In this document: positions 8,407 to 15,463 of the stretch, piece by piece
How positions within the stretch are numbered: the stretch's first letter is position 1
Layout: the number at the start of each line of letters is the position of its first letter
Assembly (NCBI GenBank): GCA_011389735.1
Contig: JAABTS010000045.1
Span: 1 to 36,363, forward strand
Direction: 5' to 3'
DNA from: Desulfobacteraceae bacterium
Lineage (GTDB): Bacteria; Desulfobacterota; Desulfobacteria; Desulfobacterales; JAABTS01
Length of the DNA: 36,363 bases
Program-made: the position numbers and the translations under genes
The notes under the pieces: model-generated
What the model was told of the DNA's origin: nothing
The model's input: only the letters and a program-made list of their open reading frames with translations
Database searches by the model: none

Positions 8407-8840
8407 GAATAACTCTCACGGAATGGTTTGATAGTTTTCCGGAAATCAAATTTCACTGCGTTGTCGGCCTGTAATATCCGAATAACATTATTCCAGGCCC
8501 GCCTTATCGCGAATTTTGATTTTTAAAAATCATAATATACGATCTTCCCGAGATTTTTCAAGGATGAAACAATCAATCTGAGCGGGTTTGTAACCCGCGT
8601 TGGGATTGGTTCTAACTTCGGCCATTTTCATTTATCGGTATCAGTATCGCTATCGCTATCGCTATCGGGATCGGGATCGGGATCGGGATCGAAATCGGAA
8701 TCGAAATTGAATCCTTCGATCCCGATTTGGATGCTTCGATTGGCCGAAGATAGAACCAGGCCCACCCGCGTTTCCTACTCGTTGTCAACGGGGATTGCAA
8801 ATCCCCTGGGAGCGTCAGGAGGTTTTCGCTCCGCCGCTAA
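8407..8840. other. Intergenic region made of nested repeats
   Basis: No gene is apparent. It contains a family-1 repeat (8430-8470), a small hairpin GCGGGTTTGTAACCCGC (8582-8598), a hexamer-core element (8608-8757) and a second hairpin GGGGATTGCAAATCCCC (8790-8806). The two hairpins occur side by side, without the element between them, at 18911-18971. Confidence 0.6.
8608..8757. mobile_element. Hexamer-core element with GGTTCTAACTTCGGCCA ends
   Basis: A 150-bp unit bounded by GGTTCTAACTTCGGCCA (8608-8624) and the near-inverse TGGCCGAAGATAGAACC (8741-8757). The interior is an array of GCTATC, GATCGG and GAATCG-type hexamers. It resembles the core of the 5428 element but has different ends. 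It separates two hairpins that are neighbours elsewhere, which suggests insertion. Isolated copies of the end sequence occur near 16867 and 19779. No target duplication was seen. Confidence 0.55.
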
Positions 8841-9719
8841 TTAAGCCGCATCGCCGTATTTATAAAAACCTTCGCCGGATTTGACGCCGATTTTACCGGC
8901 CTGAACATATTCCTTGATAAATTCGGCGTTGGCGTTGGCTTGACGATCATTGGTTTTTTGAGCCCAATATTCGATCACCATGGCCACCGTTCCAAGGCCG
9001 ATGGTGTCCATGATCGCAAAAGGGCCCGCCGGCGTATGCATCACGCCGGTCCATGCTTTGTCGATTTCCGGAATCGGAGCAACGCCTTTTTGAGCGAGCG
9101 TCAGCGCGGAAGCCAGGAATCCCATCAGCATGTTATTGAATACATAGCCGCTGTGCTCCTTGTTTAGCACAATCGGAATCTGGCCGTTTCTTTCCGCGAA
9201 TTCTTTCACAAGATCGACAACTCCAGAGTCGGTTCCCGGATGCGGCATGACATCCACGATATCCGTTATCATGATGTCGTGAAAATGAAGGGCGCACAAT
9301 CGTTCGGGCCTTCCCGACGCCCCGGCGAACATGGACGGCAAAAGCGACGAGGTGTTGGTAGTGAATATGGTCTCGGGTTTGCAGAGTTTATGAAACATTC
9401 CAAAAACGTTTCCTTTTAATTCGGGGTTTTCCGGCACGGATTCGTTAATCAAATCCGTATCCCTGGCGGCATTTTCAGGATCCGTAGTGGTTTGAATCCT
9501 TTCCAGGGCCTTTTGCGTTTGATCTTTGGAAAATTTTCCGATTTGCACCAGCCTGTCCGCCAATCGAGCGATTCTGTCGCTTGCCTTTTTCAAGACATCC
9601 TCCGAAACGTCATAAATCATCACCTCATATCCATTGACCGCGAACAACATACCGATCTGTTGTCCCATGGTTCCAGCTCCAACGATTAAAATTTTTCGAA
9701 TATCTTCAACGTTCATCAT
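8841..9719 (-). CDS. 3-hydroxyacyl-CoA dehydrogenase (3-hydroxybutyryl-CoA dehydrogenase type)
   Basis: About 292 residues, the size of the short single-function enzyme. The N-terminal Rossmann fold starts with ILIVGAGTMGQQIG, the NAD-binding GxGxMG motif, followed by YDVSEDVL. The catalytic region shows NESVPENPELK and the NTSS motif; the active-site His is in ALHFHDIM, where many family members have HFFNP. The C-terminal helical domain contains HSGYVFNNMLMGFLASAL. It would oxidise 3-hydroxyacyl-CoA to 3-oxoacyl-CoA with NAD in beta-oxidation or a related pathway. The start at 9719 is preferred over 9731 because an AAAGGA precedes it; 9716 is also possible. It lies downstream of the kinase/TetR/dehydrogenase genes on the same strand but 411 repeat-filled bases away, so it may be transcribed separately. 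Confidence 0.9.
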   Translation of the reverse strand: MMNVEDIRKILIVGAGTMGQQIGMLFAVNGYEVMIYDVSEDVLKKASDRIARLADRLVQIGKFSKDQTQKALERIQTTTDPENAARDTDLINESVPENPELKGNVFGMFHKLCKPETIFTTNTSSLLPSMFAGASGRPERLCALHFHDIMITDIVDVMPHPGTDSGVVDLVKEFAERNGQIPIVLNKEHSGYVFNNMLMGFLASALTLAQKGVAPIPEIDKAWTGVMHTPAGPFAIMDTIGLGTVAMVIEYWAQKTNDRQANANAEFIKEYVQAGKIGVKSGEGFYKYGDAA

Positions 9720-10130
9720 TTTTCCTTTCATGGTTCATGGTTATACGGATTTCCAGCCAAGTTTAACGCGCCGGATTTTGTCCGGCTTTTCAAATCGCTT
9801 TCAAACTATAGCTTTTCAGATAATTGACTTCACCGGGTTGTCGGCTCGGGGATATACGGATTTTATTATGCTGAATGTTGAATGTTGAATGTTGAATGTT
9901 GAATGCTGAATGTTGAATGTTGAATGCTGAATGTTGAATGTTGAATGCTGAATGCTGAATGTGAGTCCCCATTTAGCATTTAACATTCAGCATTCAACAT
10001 AAATAATTCAGCATTCAACATAAATAATGCATCATTCAACATAAATAATTTTGCATTCAACACAAAATGCAACAAACCCGGGCCCGCCGCCTTGTGAAAC
10101 TTTTTTCCGAAAGCTTGCAGGCGGCCCGTA
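9720..10130. other. Repeat-filled intergenic region upstream of the 3-hydroxyacyl-CoA dehydrogenase
   Basis: Contains a family-1 copy (9805-9850), a 7-bp tandem array (9871-9961), several AACATAAATAAT-spaced CATTCAAC units (9975-10070) and an inverted family-1 copy (10077-10114). Short open frames across it encode only low-complexity repeat peptides and are not credible genes. Confidence 0.65.
9871..9961. repeat. Perfect 7-bp tandem array, 13 units of (T/C)TGAATG
   Basis: Thirteen consecutive heptamers, each TTGAATG or CTGAATG, exactly 91 bp with no other variation. They are followed by GTCCCCATTTAGCATTT and inverse units (CATTCAGCATTCAAC), so the whole can fold back on itself. The same composite arrangement, inverted, is at 17862-18006. 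Uninterrupted units without spacers exclude a CRISPR array. Confidence 0.9.
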
Positions 10131-11192
10131 TCAGATCTTCGCGTTTTCAATAACCTGGATCGACGCCTGTTCAAGAACACGGACGCCGTGTATCAACATG
10201 GCGAACCGTTTATCTTTGGTGAGTCCTCGATAGTAACGGCCGTAAATTTGCTGGGCGATCACAGCCAAACGGAACAGACCGAAACAATAATAAAAATCGA
10301 AATTCGACATGTTTCGGCCGCTTTTTTCTCCGTATCGCCGGATAAGATCTTCACGAGTCAAAGCTCCGTCCATATCCGTGGGCATGAGCTTGATCAACTG
10401 CATTTCCTGAGGATCGTCCTTTTGAACCCAGTAGGCCAGAGAATTTCCCAGGTCCATCAGGGGGTCGCCGTAGGTCGCCATTTCCCAGTCCAGCACGCCG
10501 ATAATCGACATGGGATCATCTATGTCCAGGACCACGTTGTCGAATTTGAAGTCATTGTGAACAATAGCCGGCGCATCCGTATCAGGCGGCTGTTTTTCGT
10601 TCAGCCATTGCATGACGGACTCGAAATCCGGAGCGTCGGGAGTCCCTGCGTTTCGATATCGTTTGCTCCAGCCTTCGACCTGCCGTTTGACATAACCTTC
10701 CGGTTTTCCGAGAAAATCCAGCCCGGCAGCTTTGACATCTATGGCATGGAGCCGCATATGAAGGTCAAGCAGTCTCTCGCACAGCACTTGAGCCTCCTCG
10801 GGCGTGAACGACAACCCTTCCGGCAAATCCTTGCGAAGAATGATCCCCGGTATGCGTCTCATGATATAAAACGGGGCCCCAAGCACGGAATCATCCCGGC
10901 AATAGACCAGCGGTTCCGGGCAATATGGAAAAACCGGTCTCAAACAGGATAAAATCCGGTATTCCCGGCCCATGTCATGAGCGGTTTTAATATTCGCCCC
11001 CTTGGGAGGCCGCCTCAGCACCATTTCTACATCCCCGGATTTCAGCAAATAGGTCAGATTCGAAAAACCTCCGGGAAATTGCCTGACAATGATGTCGTCT
11101 CCCACTCCAGGTATCTTGTCTTTAAGGTATTCGGCCAGAACCTCCGTATCCAGCTCCTCGCCGTTCCTGACATCTATTGCGTGATCTTCCAT
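10131..11192 (-). CDS. APH-family phosphotransferase, probable hydroxyacyl-CoA kinase (LvaA/ACAD10-11 kinase type)
   Basis: A 353-residue aminoglycoside-phosphotransferase-fold kinase. The N-lobe has the GGFSNLTYLL glycine-rich loop and the MVLRRPP lysine/arginine strand. The catalytic loop is HNDFKFDN (His212, Asp214, Asn219) and the metal-binding motif is LDWEMATYGDP. This form, with GFSNLTYLL and RRPP, is typical of kinases that partner acyl-CoA dehydrogenases, such as bacterial LvaA and the kinase domain of mammalian ACAD10/11, not of antibiotic-resistance enzymes. LvaA phosphorylates the 4-hydroxyl of hydroxyacyl-CoAs. Its TAATG junction with the TetR gene and nearness to the acyl-CoA dehydrogenase support the same role. 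The chain length of the substrate is unknown. Confidence 0.88.
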   Translation of the reverse strand: MEDHAIDVRNGEELDTEVLAEYLKDKIPGVGDDIIVRQFPGGFSNLTYLLKSGDVEMVLRRPPKGANIKTAHDMGREYRILSCLRPVFPYCPEPLVYCRDDSVLGAPFYIMRRIPGIILRKDLPEGLSFTPEEAQVLCERLLDLHMRLHAIDVKAAGLDFLGKPEGYVKRQVEGWSKRYRNAGTPDAPDFESVMQWLNEKQPPDTDAPAIVHNDFKFDNVVLDIDDPMSIIGVLDWEMATYGDPLMDLGNSLAYWVQKDDPQEMQLIKLMPTDMDGALTREDLIRRYGEKSGRNMSNFDFYYCFGLFRLAVIAQQIYGRYYRGLTKDKRFAMLIHGVRVLEQASIQVIENAKI

Positions 11193-11896
11193 TAATTCGC
11201 CTCCATATCAGAGTTTTGCACAAGACAAAACGAGTTTACGAAATTGATTACATAATCGGCGTATTCATCCACTGTGACCTTCCGCCTGGCGTATTTCCAC
11301 CGTTTTAAGTACCATTCCTGCTGCATGGCTTTGATGATGCTGGCGGTCAGCACATGACGCCGTTTTCGAAACACGCCGGCCCTTTCCCCCGCTTCAAGGA
11401 TTTCCACAATAACCGCTTCCGTGTAGGCTTCGGATTCAAGGATTGCTTTCCGTTCGCCGGCGCTGAGGTTTTTGGCTTCCATGAACATGAAATAAAACCA
11501 CGGCTTCGCTCTTTCACTCAAGAAAATATGAGCTTTGATCACTTTTTCCAGCCTGTCTTCGGGCCGCTCGGAGCCGGTTTTAAATTTTTCAAACACGTTT
11601 TTGAGCATGGCCCGCCCCTGCCGCAAAATTATGCCCAGCAATTCCTCCTTGCTTCGGAAATAGGGGTACATCGCCCCCATGCTCAATCCGGACCGGCGGC
11701 TCAAATCCCTCATGCTCATGGCTTGAAACCCTTTCTCATAGGTGATGTCGAAAACAGCTCCCAAAATTTTTTCCAGATTTTTAATCGCGGTTTCTTCCTT
11801 TTTAATCTTGATCGTATCTTTATTTTCGGCATAAACCCGGCGGCAAACCGCCCTGGTGGAATCATCCACCATATTCAAGAAATCAGCGTATTTCAT
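11192..11896 (-). CDS. TetR/AcrR-family transcriptional regulator
   Basis: A 234-residue regulator. The N-terminal helix-turn-helix is near residues 55-92, with MSMRDLSRRSGLSMGAMYPY followed by FRSKEELL, the classical TetR signature. The C-terminal ligand domain is helical and its sequence gives no ligand. An unusual N-terminal extension of about 35 residues precedes the DNA-binding domain. The gene overlaps the acyl-CoA dehydrogenase stop by 4 bases (ATGA) and the kinase start by 1 base (TAATG), so it belongs to the operon it probably controls. A perfect 10-bp palindrome in the divergent promoter region at 13206-13215 is a candidate operator, and an acyl-CoA is a plausible but unproven effector. 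Confidence 0.92.
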   Translation of the reverse strand: MKYADFLNMVDDSTRAVCRRVYAENKDTIKIKKEETAIKNLEKILGAVFDITYEKGFQAMSMRDLSRRSGLSMGAMYPYFRSKEELLGIILRQGRAMLKNVFEKFKTGSERPEDRLEKVIKAHIFLSERAKPWFYFMFMEAKNLSAGERKAILESEAYTEAVIVEILEAGERAGVFRKRRHVLTASIIKAMQQEWYLKRWKYARRKVTVDEYADYVINFVNSFCLVQNSDMEAN

Positions 11897-13101
11897 CTGA
11901 CTGTTTTTCCTTCATAACTTCTCAGAATTCGTTTTGCGACCGACATTTTATGCACTTCATCGGCGCCGTCGTAAATGCGGGCGGCGCGTTCATGACGATA
12001 GAAATATGCCAGAATCGTGTCGTCGGTCATGCCCAGTCCGCCATAAACCTGAATCGCCCGGTCGACAACTCGCTGCATGGTGTTGGCGACCATGTATTTG
12101 ATCATGGAGATGTCGTCCCGAGCCGTTTTGGCCCCTTCATTATCGATCCGCCAGGCCGCGTGGAGGGTCATCAGCCGGGCGGCCTGAATTTCCGCGGCGG
12201 AATCGGCGATCCACTGGCGCACCATCTGCCGGGTTCCGAGCCGCTTGCCGTCCGGCGAAATCACCCGCTCGTTGGCGCGGGCGCACATCAAATCAAACGC
12301 TCGCCTGCAAACGCCAAGCCATCTCATGCAATGATGAATTCTGCCGGGTCCCAGACGTTCCTGAGCAATGGCGAAACCCTGTCCCTCCGGCCCCAGCAAA
12401 TTTTTTTGCGGAACGCGGCACGATTGATACAAAATTTCGGCGTGGCTGGCGTAATCGTCCCCCTCATGACCCATGATCGGAATATTCCTGACCAGATTGA
12501 ATCCCGGCGTATCCGTCGGCACGATAATCATGCTGGCCTGAAGGTAAACCGGAGCAGCCGGATCGGTCACCGCCATGACGATAGCGAATTCCGATCCGTC
12601 GGCCGCCGTAGTATACCACTTATGGCCGTTGATTACATAATCGCCGCCCTCTTTCACCGCCGTGGTTTCGAGCATCACCGGGTTCGATCCCGGCATGTCC
12701 ACTTCGGTCATGGAAAAACAACTGCGTATGTCGCCCCTGACCAGCGGTTTCAAATATTGTTCCTTTTGTTCGCCGGAACCGTACATATGCAGAATCTCCA
12801 CATTACCGGCGTCCGGAGCCTGGCACCAGAATACGAAATGACCCAGAGGGGTTCTGCCGAGCGCCTCCGAAACAAGCCCAAGCTCGACCAGGTTCAGCCC
12901 CATGCCGCCGCAATCCGCCGGAAATCCGGGCGCCCATAACTCCATCTGCTTGACCATCGCCTGCTTTTCCCGGAGCGCCGGAAGCATTTCGCTGAAATCA
13001 GAGTTGATAAACTCAGGCTCCAGCGGTATCAATTCATTTTCCACGAATTCATCGATCATCTGAACGATCACTTTCATTTTTTCCGATATGGCGAAATCCA
13101 T
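11893..13101 (-). CDS. Acyl-CoA dehydrogenase family protein (LvaC/ACAD11-like)
   Basis: A 402-residue FAD-dependent enzyme of normal ACAD length. The helical N-domain carries PADCGGMGLNLVELGLVSEA; the middle domain has CFSMTEVDMPGSNP and NGHKWYTTAA, the FAD-contact strands; the C-domain has QVYGGLGMTDDTILAYFYR. The site that carries the catalytic Glu in MCAD-type enzymes (YEGT) reads YDGADEVH, with Asp378 in its place. To my knowledge this is the usual form in the ACAD10/11 and LvaC subgroup, which eliminates phosphate from 4-phosphoacyl-CoA instead of doing plain dehydrogenation. It is first in an operon with TetR and APH kinase genes and divergent from etfBA, which would supply electron transfer if the enzyme does oxidise. 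Subfamily function is inferred. Confidence 0.92.
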   Translation of the reverse strand: MDFAISEKMKVIVQMIDEFVENELIPLEPEFINSDFSEMLPALREKQAMVKQMELWAPGFPADCGGMGLNLVELGLVSEALGRTPLGHFVFWCQAPDAGNVEILHMYGSGEQKEQYLKPLVRGDIRSCFSMTEVDMPGSNPVMLETTAVKEGGDYVINGHKWYTTAADGSEFAIVMAVTDPAAPVYLQASMIIVPTDTPGFNLVRNIPIMGHEGDDYASHAEILYQSCRVPQKNLLGPEGQGFAIAQERLGPGRIHHCMRWLGVCRRAFDLMCARANERVISPDGKRLGTRQMVRQWIADSAAEIQAARLMTLHAAWRIDNEGAKTARDDISMIKYMVANTMQRVVDRAIQVYGGLGMTDDTILAYFYRHERAARIYDGADEVHKMSVAKRILRSYEGKTVR

Positions 13102-13205
13102 TTTGTCCTCCCTTGTATCCTTATGAAATTCATTTTCTGAAAACCTGTATCTGAAAAACTATAGCCGGTTTTACACGTTGATGAACCCCCTGTCAAGAAA
13201 AAAAG

Positions 13206-13215
13206 CGAACGTTCG
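13206..13215. promoter_or_regulatory. Candidate TetR operator between the acyl-CoA dehydrogenase operon and etfBA
   Basis: CGAACGTTCG is a perfect 10-bp palindrome set in A/T-rich sequence in the 230-base divergent intergenic region. Palindromes containing GAACGTTC are common TetR-family operators. A possible -10 (TATAGT) for the etfBA direction lies at 13244-13249, so binding here could affect both directions. The assignment comes from position and symmetry only. Confidence 0.45.
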
Positions 13216-13242
13216 TTATTTTTTATTGATTTTTCGATCCGG

Positions 13243-13280
13243 CTATAGTATGGTTTTTCGGAAATTGCATTTCACGAGGC
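13243..13280 (+). repeat. Dispersed repeat family 1, copy upstream of etfB
   Basis: CTATAGTATGGTTTTTCGGAA followed by a TTGCATTTCAC block and GAGGCC. It retains the 5' two thirds of the family-1 consensus but not the GGGCCCGG end. Its CTATAG overlaps the candidate -10 of etfBA, so the repeat may form part of the promoter. Confidence 0.5.
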
Positions 13281-13331
13281 CATATCAAGCAAGATCAAGC
13301 GACCAAAAACAGACCGGAAAAAGGATAAGCC

Positions 13332-14117
13332 ATGAAAATATTAGTTTGTATCAAACAGGTTCCCGAACACACGTCAGCGGTTGCTGTTCACGCCTCCGGA
13401 GATCGCGTAGAAATTCCGGAATCCACCAAATACCGGATCAATCGTTTTGACGAATTCGCCGTGGAGGCTGCGGCGCAAATCAAGGAAAGCGTTTCGGGAA
13501 CCATTGTGGACGTGGTCACGGTGGGCCCGAAAAGCGCGGAAACCGTAATTCGCCGGGCAATGGGCATGGGTGCGGATCACGGGATGATTGTTGACGATGG
13601 TTTTACTGACAATTTAACGCCTGATGTAATTTCGGAGATTTTGGCGAGGGTCGCCCGGCGGTCGGACTATGATCTTGTTTTCACCGGGATCATGTCCGAA
13701 GACGAGATGAACGCGCAAACCGGGCAGATGCTTGCGGCCGGATTGGATATTCCGTCGGCCGTCGGGGTAGTCGAAATATCCCGTATAGGGTCCGACGGGG
13801 ATATTCAGGTTATACGGGAAAGGGAAAACGGAGTTCGCGAACGGTTGTCGATTTCGACGCCCGCGGTGTTGACCATTCAGGGGGGAATCAATCGGCCGCG
13901 CTACCCGGCGTTGTCCGCCATACTCAGGGCCAACGCCAAAAATATCGATATTATTTCCGATATAACGCCGGCGATGACCGATAAGGGCAATGACCGTTCG
14001 GTTCTGCGGATAGCTCCGTCGGCAAAAATTCGCCGGGGAAAGATACTCGAGGGTTCGGTTCTTCAAAAAGCGGAGAAACTGATTACAATATTGAAAGAAA
14101 GAAATGTGTTGATATGA
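13332..14117 (+). CDS. etfB: Electron transfer flavoprotein beta subunit
   Basis: A 261-residue EtfB of usual length. It begins MKILVCIKQVPEH, the typical EtfB start, and carries the nucleotide-binding DLVFTGIMSEDEMNAQTGQM region. The conserved INRPRYPAL segment near residue 200 corresponds to the family signature, including the loop that recognises acyl-CoA dehydrogenases. With EtfA it forms a heterodimer that accepts electrons from acyl-CoA dehydrogenases and passes them to ETF:quinone oxidoreductase or another acceptor. It overlaps etfA by 4 bases (ATGA). Divergent from an acyl-CoA dehydrogenase operon, it is probably the partner for that or another CoA enzyme. No ferredoxin or bifurcation genes are adjacent. 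Confidence 0.95.
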   Translation: MKILVCIKQVPEHTSAVAVHASGDRVEIPESTKYRINRFDEFAVEAAAQIKESVSGTIVDVVTVGPKSAETVIRRAMGMGADHGMIVDDGFTDNLTPDVISEILARVARRSDYDLVFTGIMSEDEMNAQTGQMLAAGLDIPSAVGVVEISRIGSDGDIQVIRERENGVRERLSISTPAVLTIQGGINRPRYPALSAILRANAKNIDIISDITPAMTDKGNDRSVLRIAPSAKIRRGKILEGSVLQKAEKLITILKERNVLI

Positions 14118-15118
14118 ATTCAAGGTTGAAAAAAATTATAGTGATCGCTGAATATTCGGACGACCGGCCGGCGCAGGTGACGTTGGAATTGATAACCTGC
14201 GCCCGGGAGATCCGGAAGATAGCGAATGCGGACATCCAGGCGGTGGTGATGGGAGTCCGTCCGGAAAGCGCAGCTCAAATTCTATCTTTGACCGGGACGG
14301 ACGTGGTTTCAATCGAAATTGACGTGGAAAAAGAACAATATCCGCTGTTTCAACGGCGGATCCTTGAGTCGGCCATGGAGGAATTGAAACCGGATATCAT
14401 TATCGCAGCTCATACATCGATGGGCATGGACTTTCTTCCTGGCCTGGCCGTCTCGATGGGAGCCTCCTGCATTACGGGAGTCAAAAAGATTACCGTGGAG
14501 TCGGGACAATTCGTATTTGTGCGATCCGTTTGGAACGGCAAATTCGACGCCATGATCCGTTCGGAAAAAGCCGTCACGGCGGTTTCGGTTCCGCCCGGTT
14601 CGTTTAAGCCCGCGGATGGACGTGCGGCGAAAAAAGGAACGGTTTCCCTATGGAAGAATTCGGATATCGCCGAAGATCGTCGAATCCGAATTGAAAGCGT
14701 TGAAAAAAAGGGGGCGTCGTCTGATTCTTCGTTGGACGACGCCGATGTGATCGTATCGGCCGGAAGAGGAATCGGGAAGGAGGAGAATCTTGAAGTTCTC
14801 CGGGAATTTGCAGGGTTGTTGCGAAAATCGGCCGTTGCGGGATCGAGACCCTTGATCGATTGCGGATGGCTTCCTTATCGACGGCAGGTCGGCGTTACCG
14901 GTAAAACGGTGTCGCCCAAAATTTATATCGCCTGCGGAGTTTCCGGTTCGTCTCAGCATATCGCCGGCATGGCCGGTTCCGAAACTATTATCGCCGTCAA
15001 CACTGATCCGGGCGCGGCGATATTCAATATTTCGGATTTTTGCGTGATCGAGGATGTTGTTCCGTTTATGGAAGCGCTGGTGAAACTGATATCGACTTCC
15101 GAATCTCAGGGATGTTAA
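14114..15118 (+). CDS. etfA: Electron transfer flavoprotein alpha subunit
   Basis: A 334-residue EtfA. The N-terminal nucleotide-binding fold (about 1-190) is followed by the FAD-binding domain. That domain has VSAGRGIGKEENLEVL near 213-228, the GWLPYRRQVGVTGKTVSPK loop near 255-273, and IACGVSGSSQHIAGM and AVNTDPGAAIF strands that bind the FAD. There is no N-terminal ferredoxin extension, unlike some anaerobic EtfA proteins. The start overlaps the etfB stop as ATGA, so the subunits are translationally coupled. It works as the larger ETF subunit in the cytoplasm. Confidence 0.95.
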   Translation: MNSRLKKIIVIAEYSDDRPAQVTLELITCAREIRKIANADIQAVVMGVRPESAAQILSLTGTDVVSIEIDVEKEQYPLFQRRILESAMEELKPDIIIAAHTSMGMDFLPGLAVSMGASCITGVKKITVESGQFVFVRSVWNGKFDAMIRSEKAVTAVSVPPGSFKPADGRAAKKGTVSLWKNSDIAEDRRIRIESVEKKGASSDSSLDDADVIVSAGRGIGKEENLEVLREFAGLLRKSAVAGSRPLIDCGWLPYRRQVGVTGKTVSPKIYIACGVSGSSQHIAGMAGSETIIAVNTDPGAAIFNISDFCVIEDVVPFMEALVKLISTSESQGC

Positions 15119-15463
15119 AAAAACGGCCGCTGTCGCACTGATTTTTTGTTTATGTTCAAGGCGCCGGCGGATGCAATTTGACCGACTCCGGTCATTGTGA
15201 TATATAGCTTTCCAGAAATCAATTTTCACCGTGCGGCCGGTCCGGGCTATGATGTGGAACGATTTTATAAATCGTTGCTTTTCTCCCCGAATTAAAAAAT
15301 TCAGGGTACATTCCGGGCCCGCCGCCTTGCGCAATCAAATTTTTGAAAGACTATGGCATGGGCGAAATTTTTGCTAGTAAAAGCCCGATTTTCATGACCC
15401 CGGGTGATCCGGCCGGTCATGAGCGTTATTTTTTATCATGCATAAGCGCCGGTATTTGAAACC
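15119..15463. other. Intergenic region with two opposed family-1 repeats
   Basis: There is no gene. A plus-oriented family-1 copy lies at 15201-15246 and a minus-oriented copy at 15311-15356. Together they form an imperfect inverted pair enclosing about 65 bases. No clear terminator follows etfA. Confidence 0.55.

Noticed and set aside
8612-8800. Minus-strand frame with IPIPIPIAIAIAI repeats
   Set aside because: It is produced by the hexamer array of the 8608-8757 element, with no gene-like composition.
9790-10180. Open frames with FNIQHSA and LFMLNAE repeats, and the idea of a CRISPR array
   Set aside because: The heptamers are uninterrupted and have no spacers; the frames only translate a tandem repeat.
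10131-11192. Aminoglycoside resistance phosphotransferase
   Set aside because: The fold is right, but the sequence signature and the acyl-CoA dehydrogenase/TetR neighbours fit the hydroxyacyl-CoA kinase group instead.
11950-12939. Long plus-strand open frame opposite the acyl-CoA dehydrogenase, and similar long antisense frames elsewhere
   Set aside because: These mirror the codon structure of real genes on the other strand and show no domain signature.
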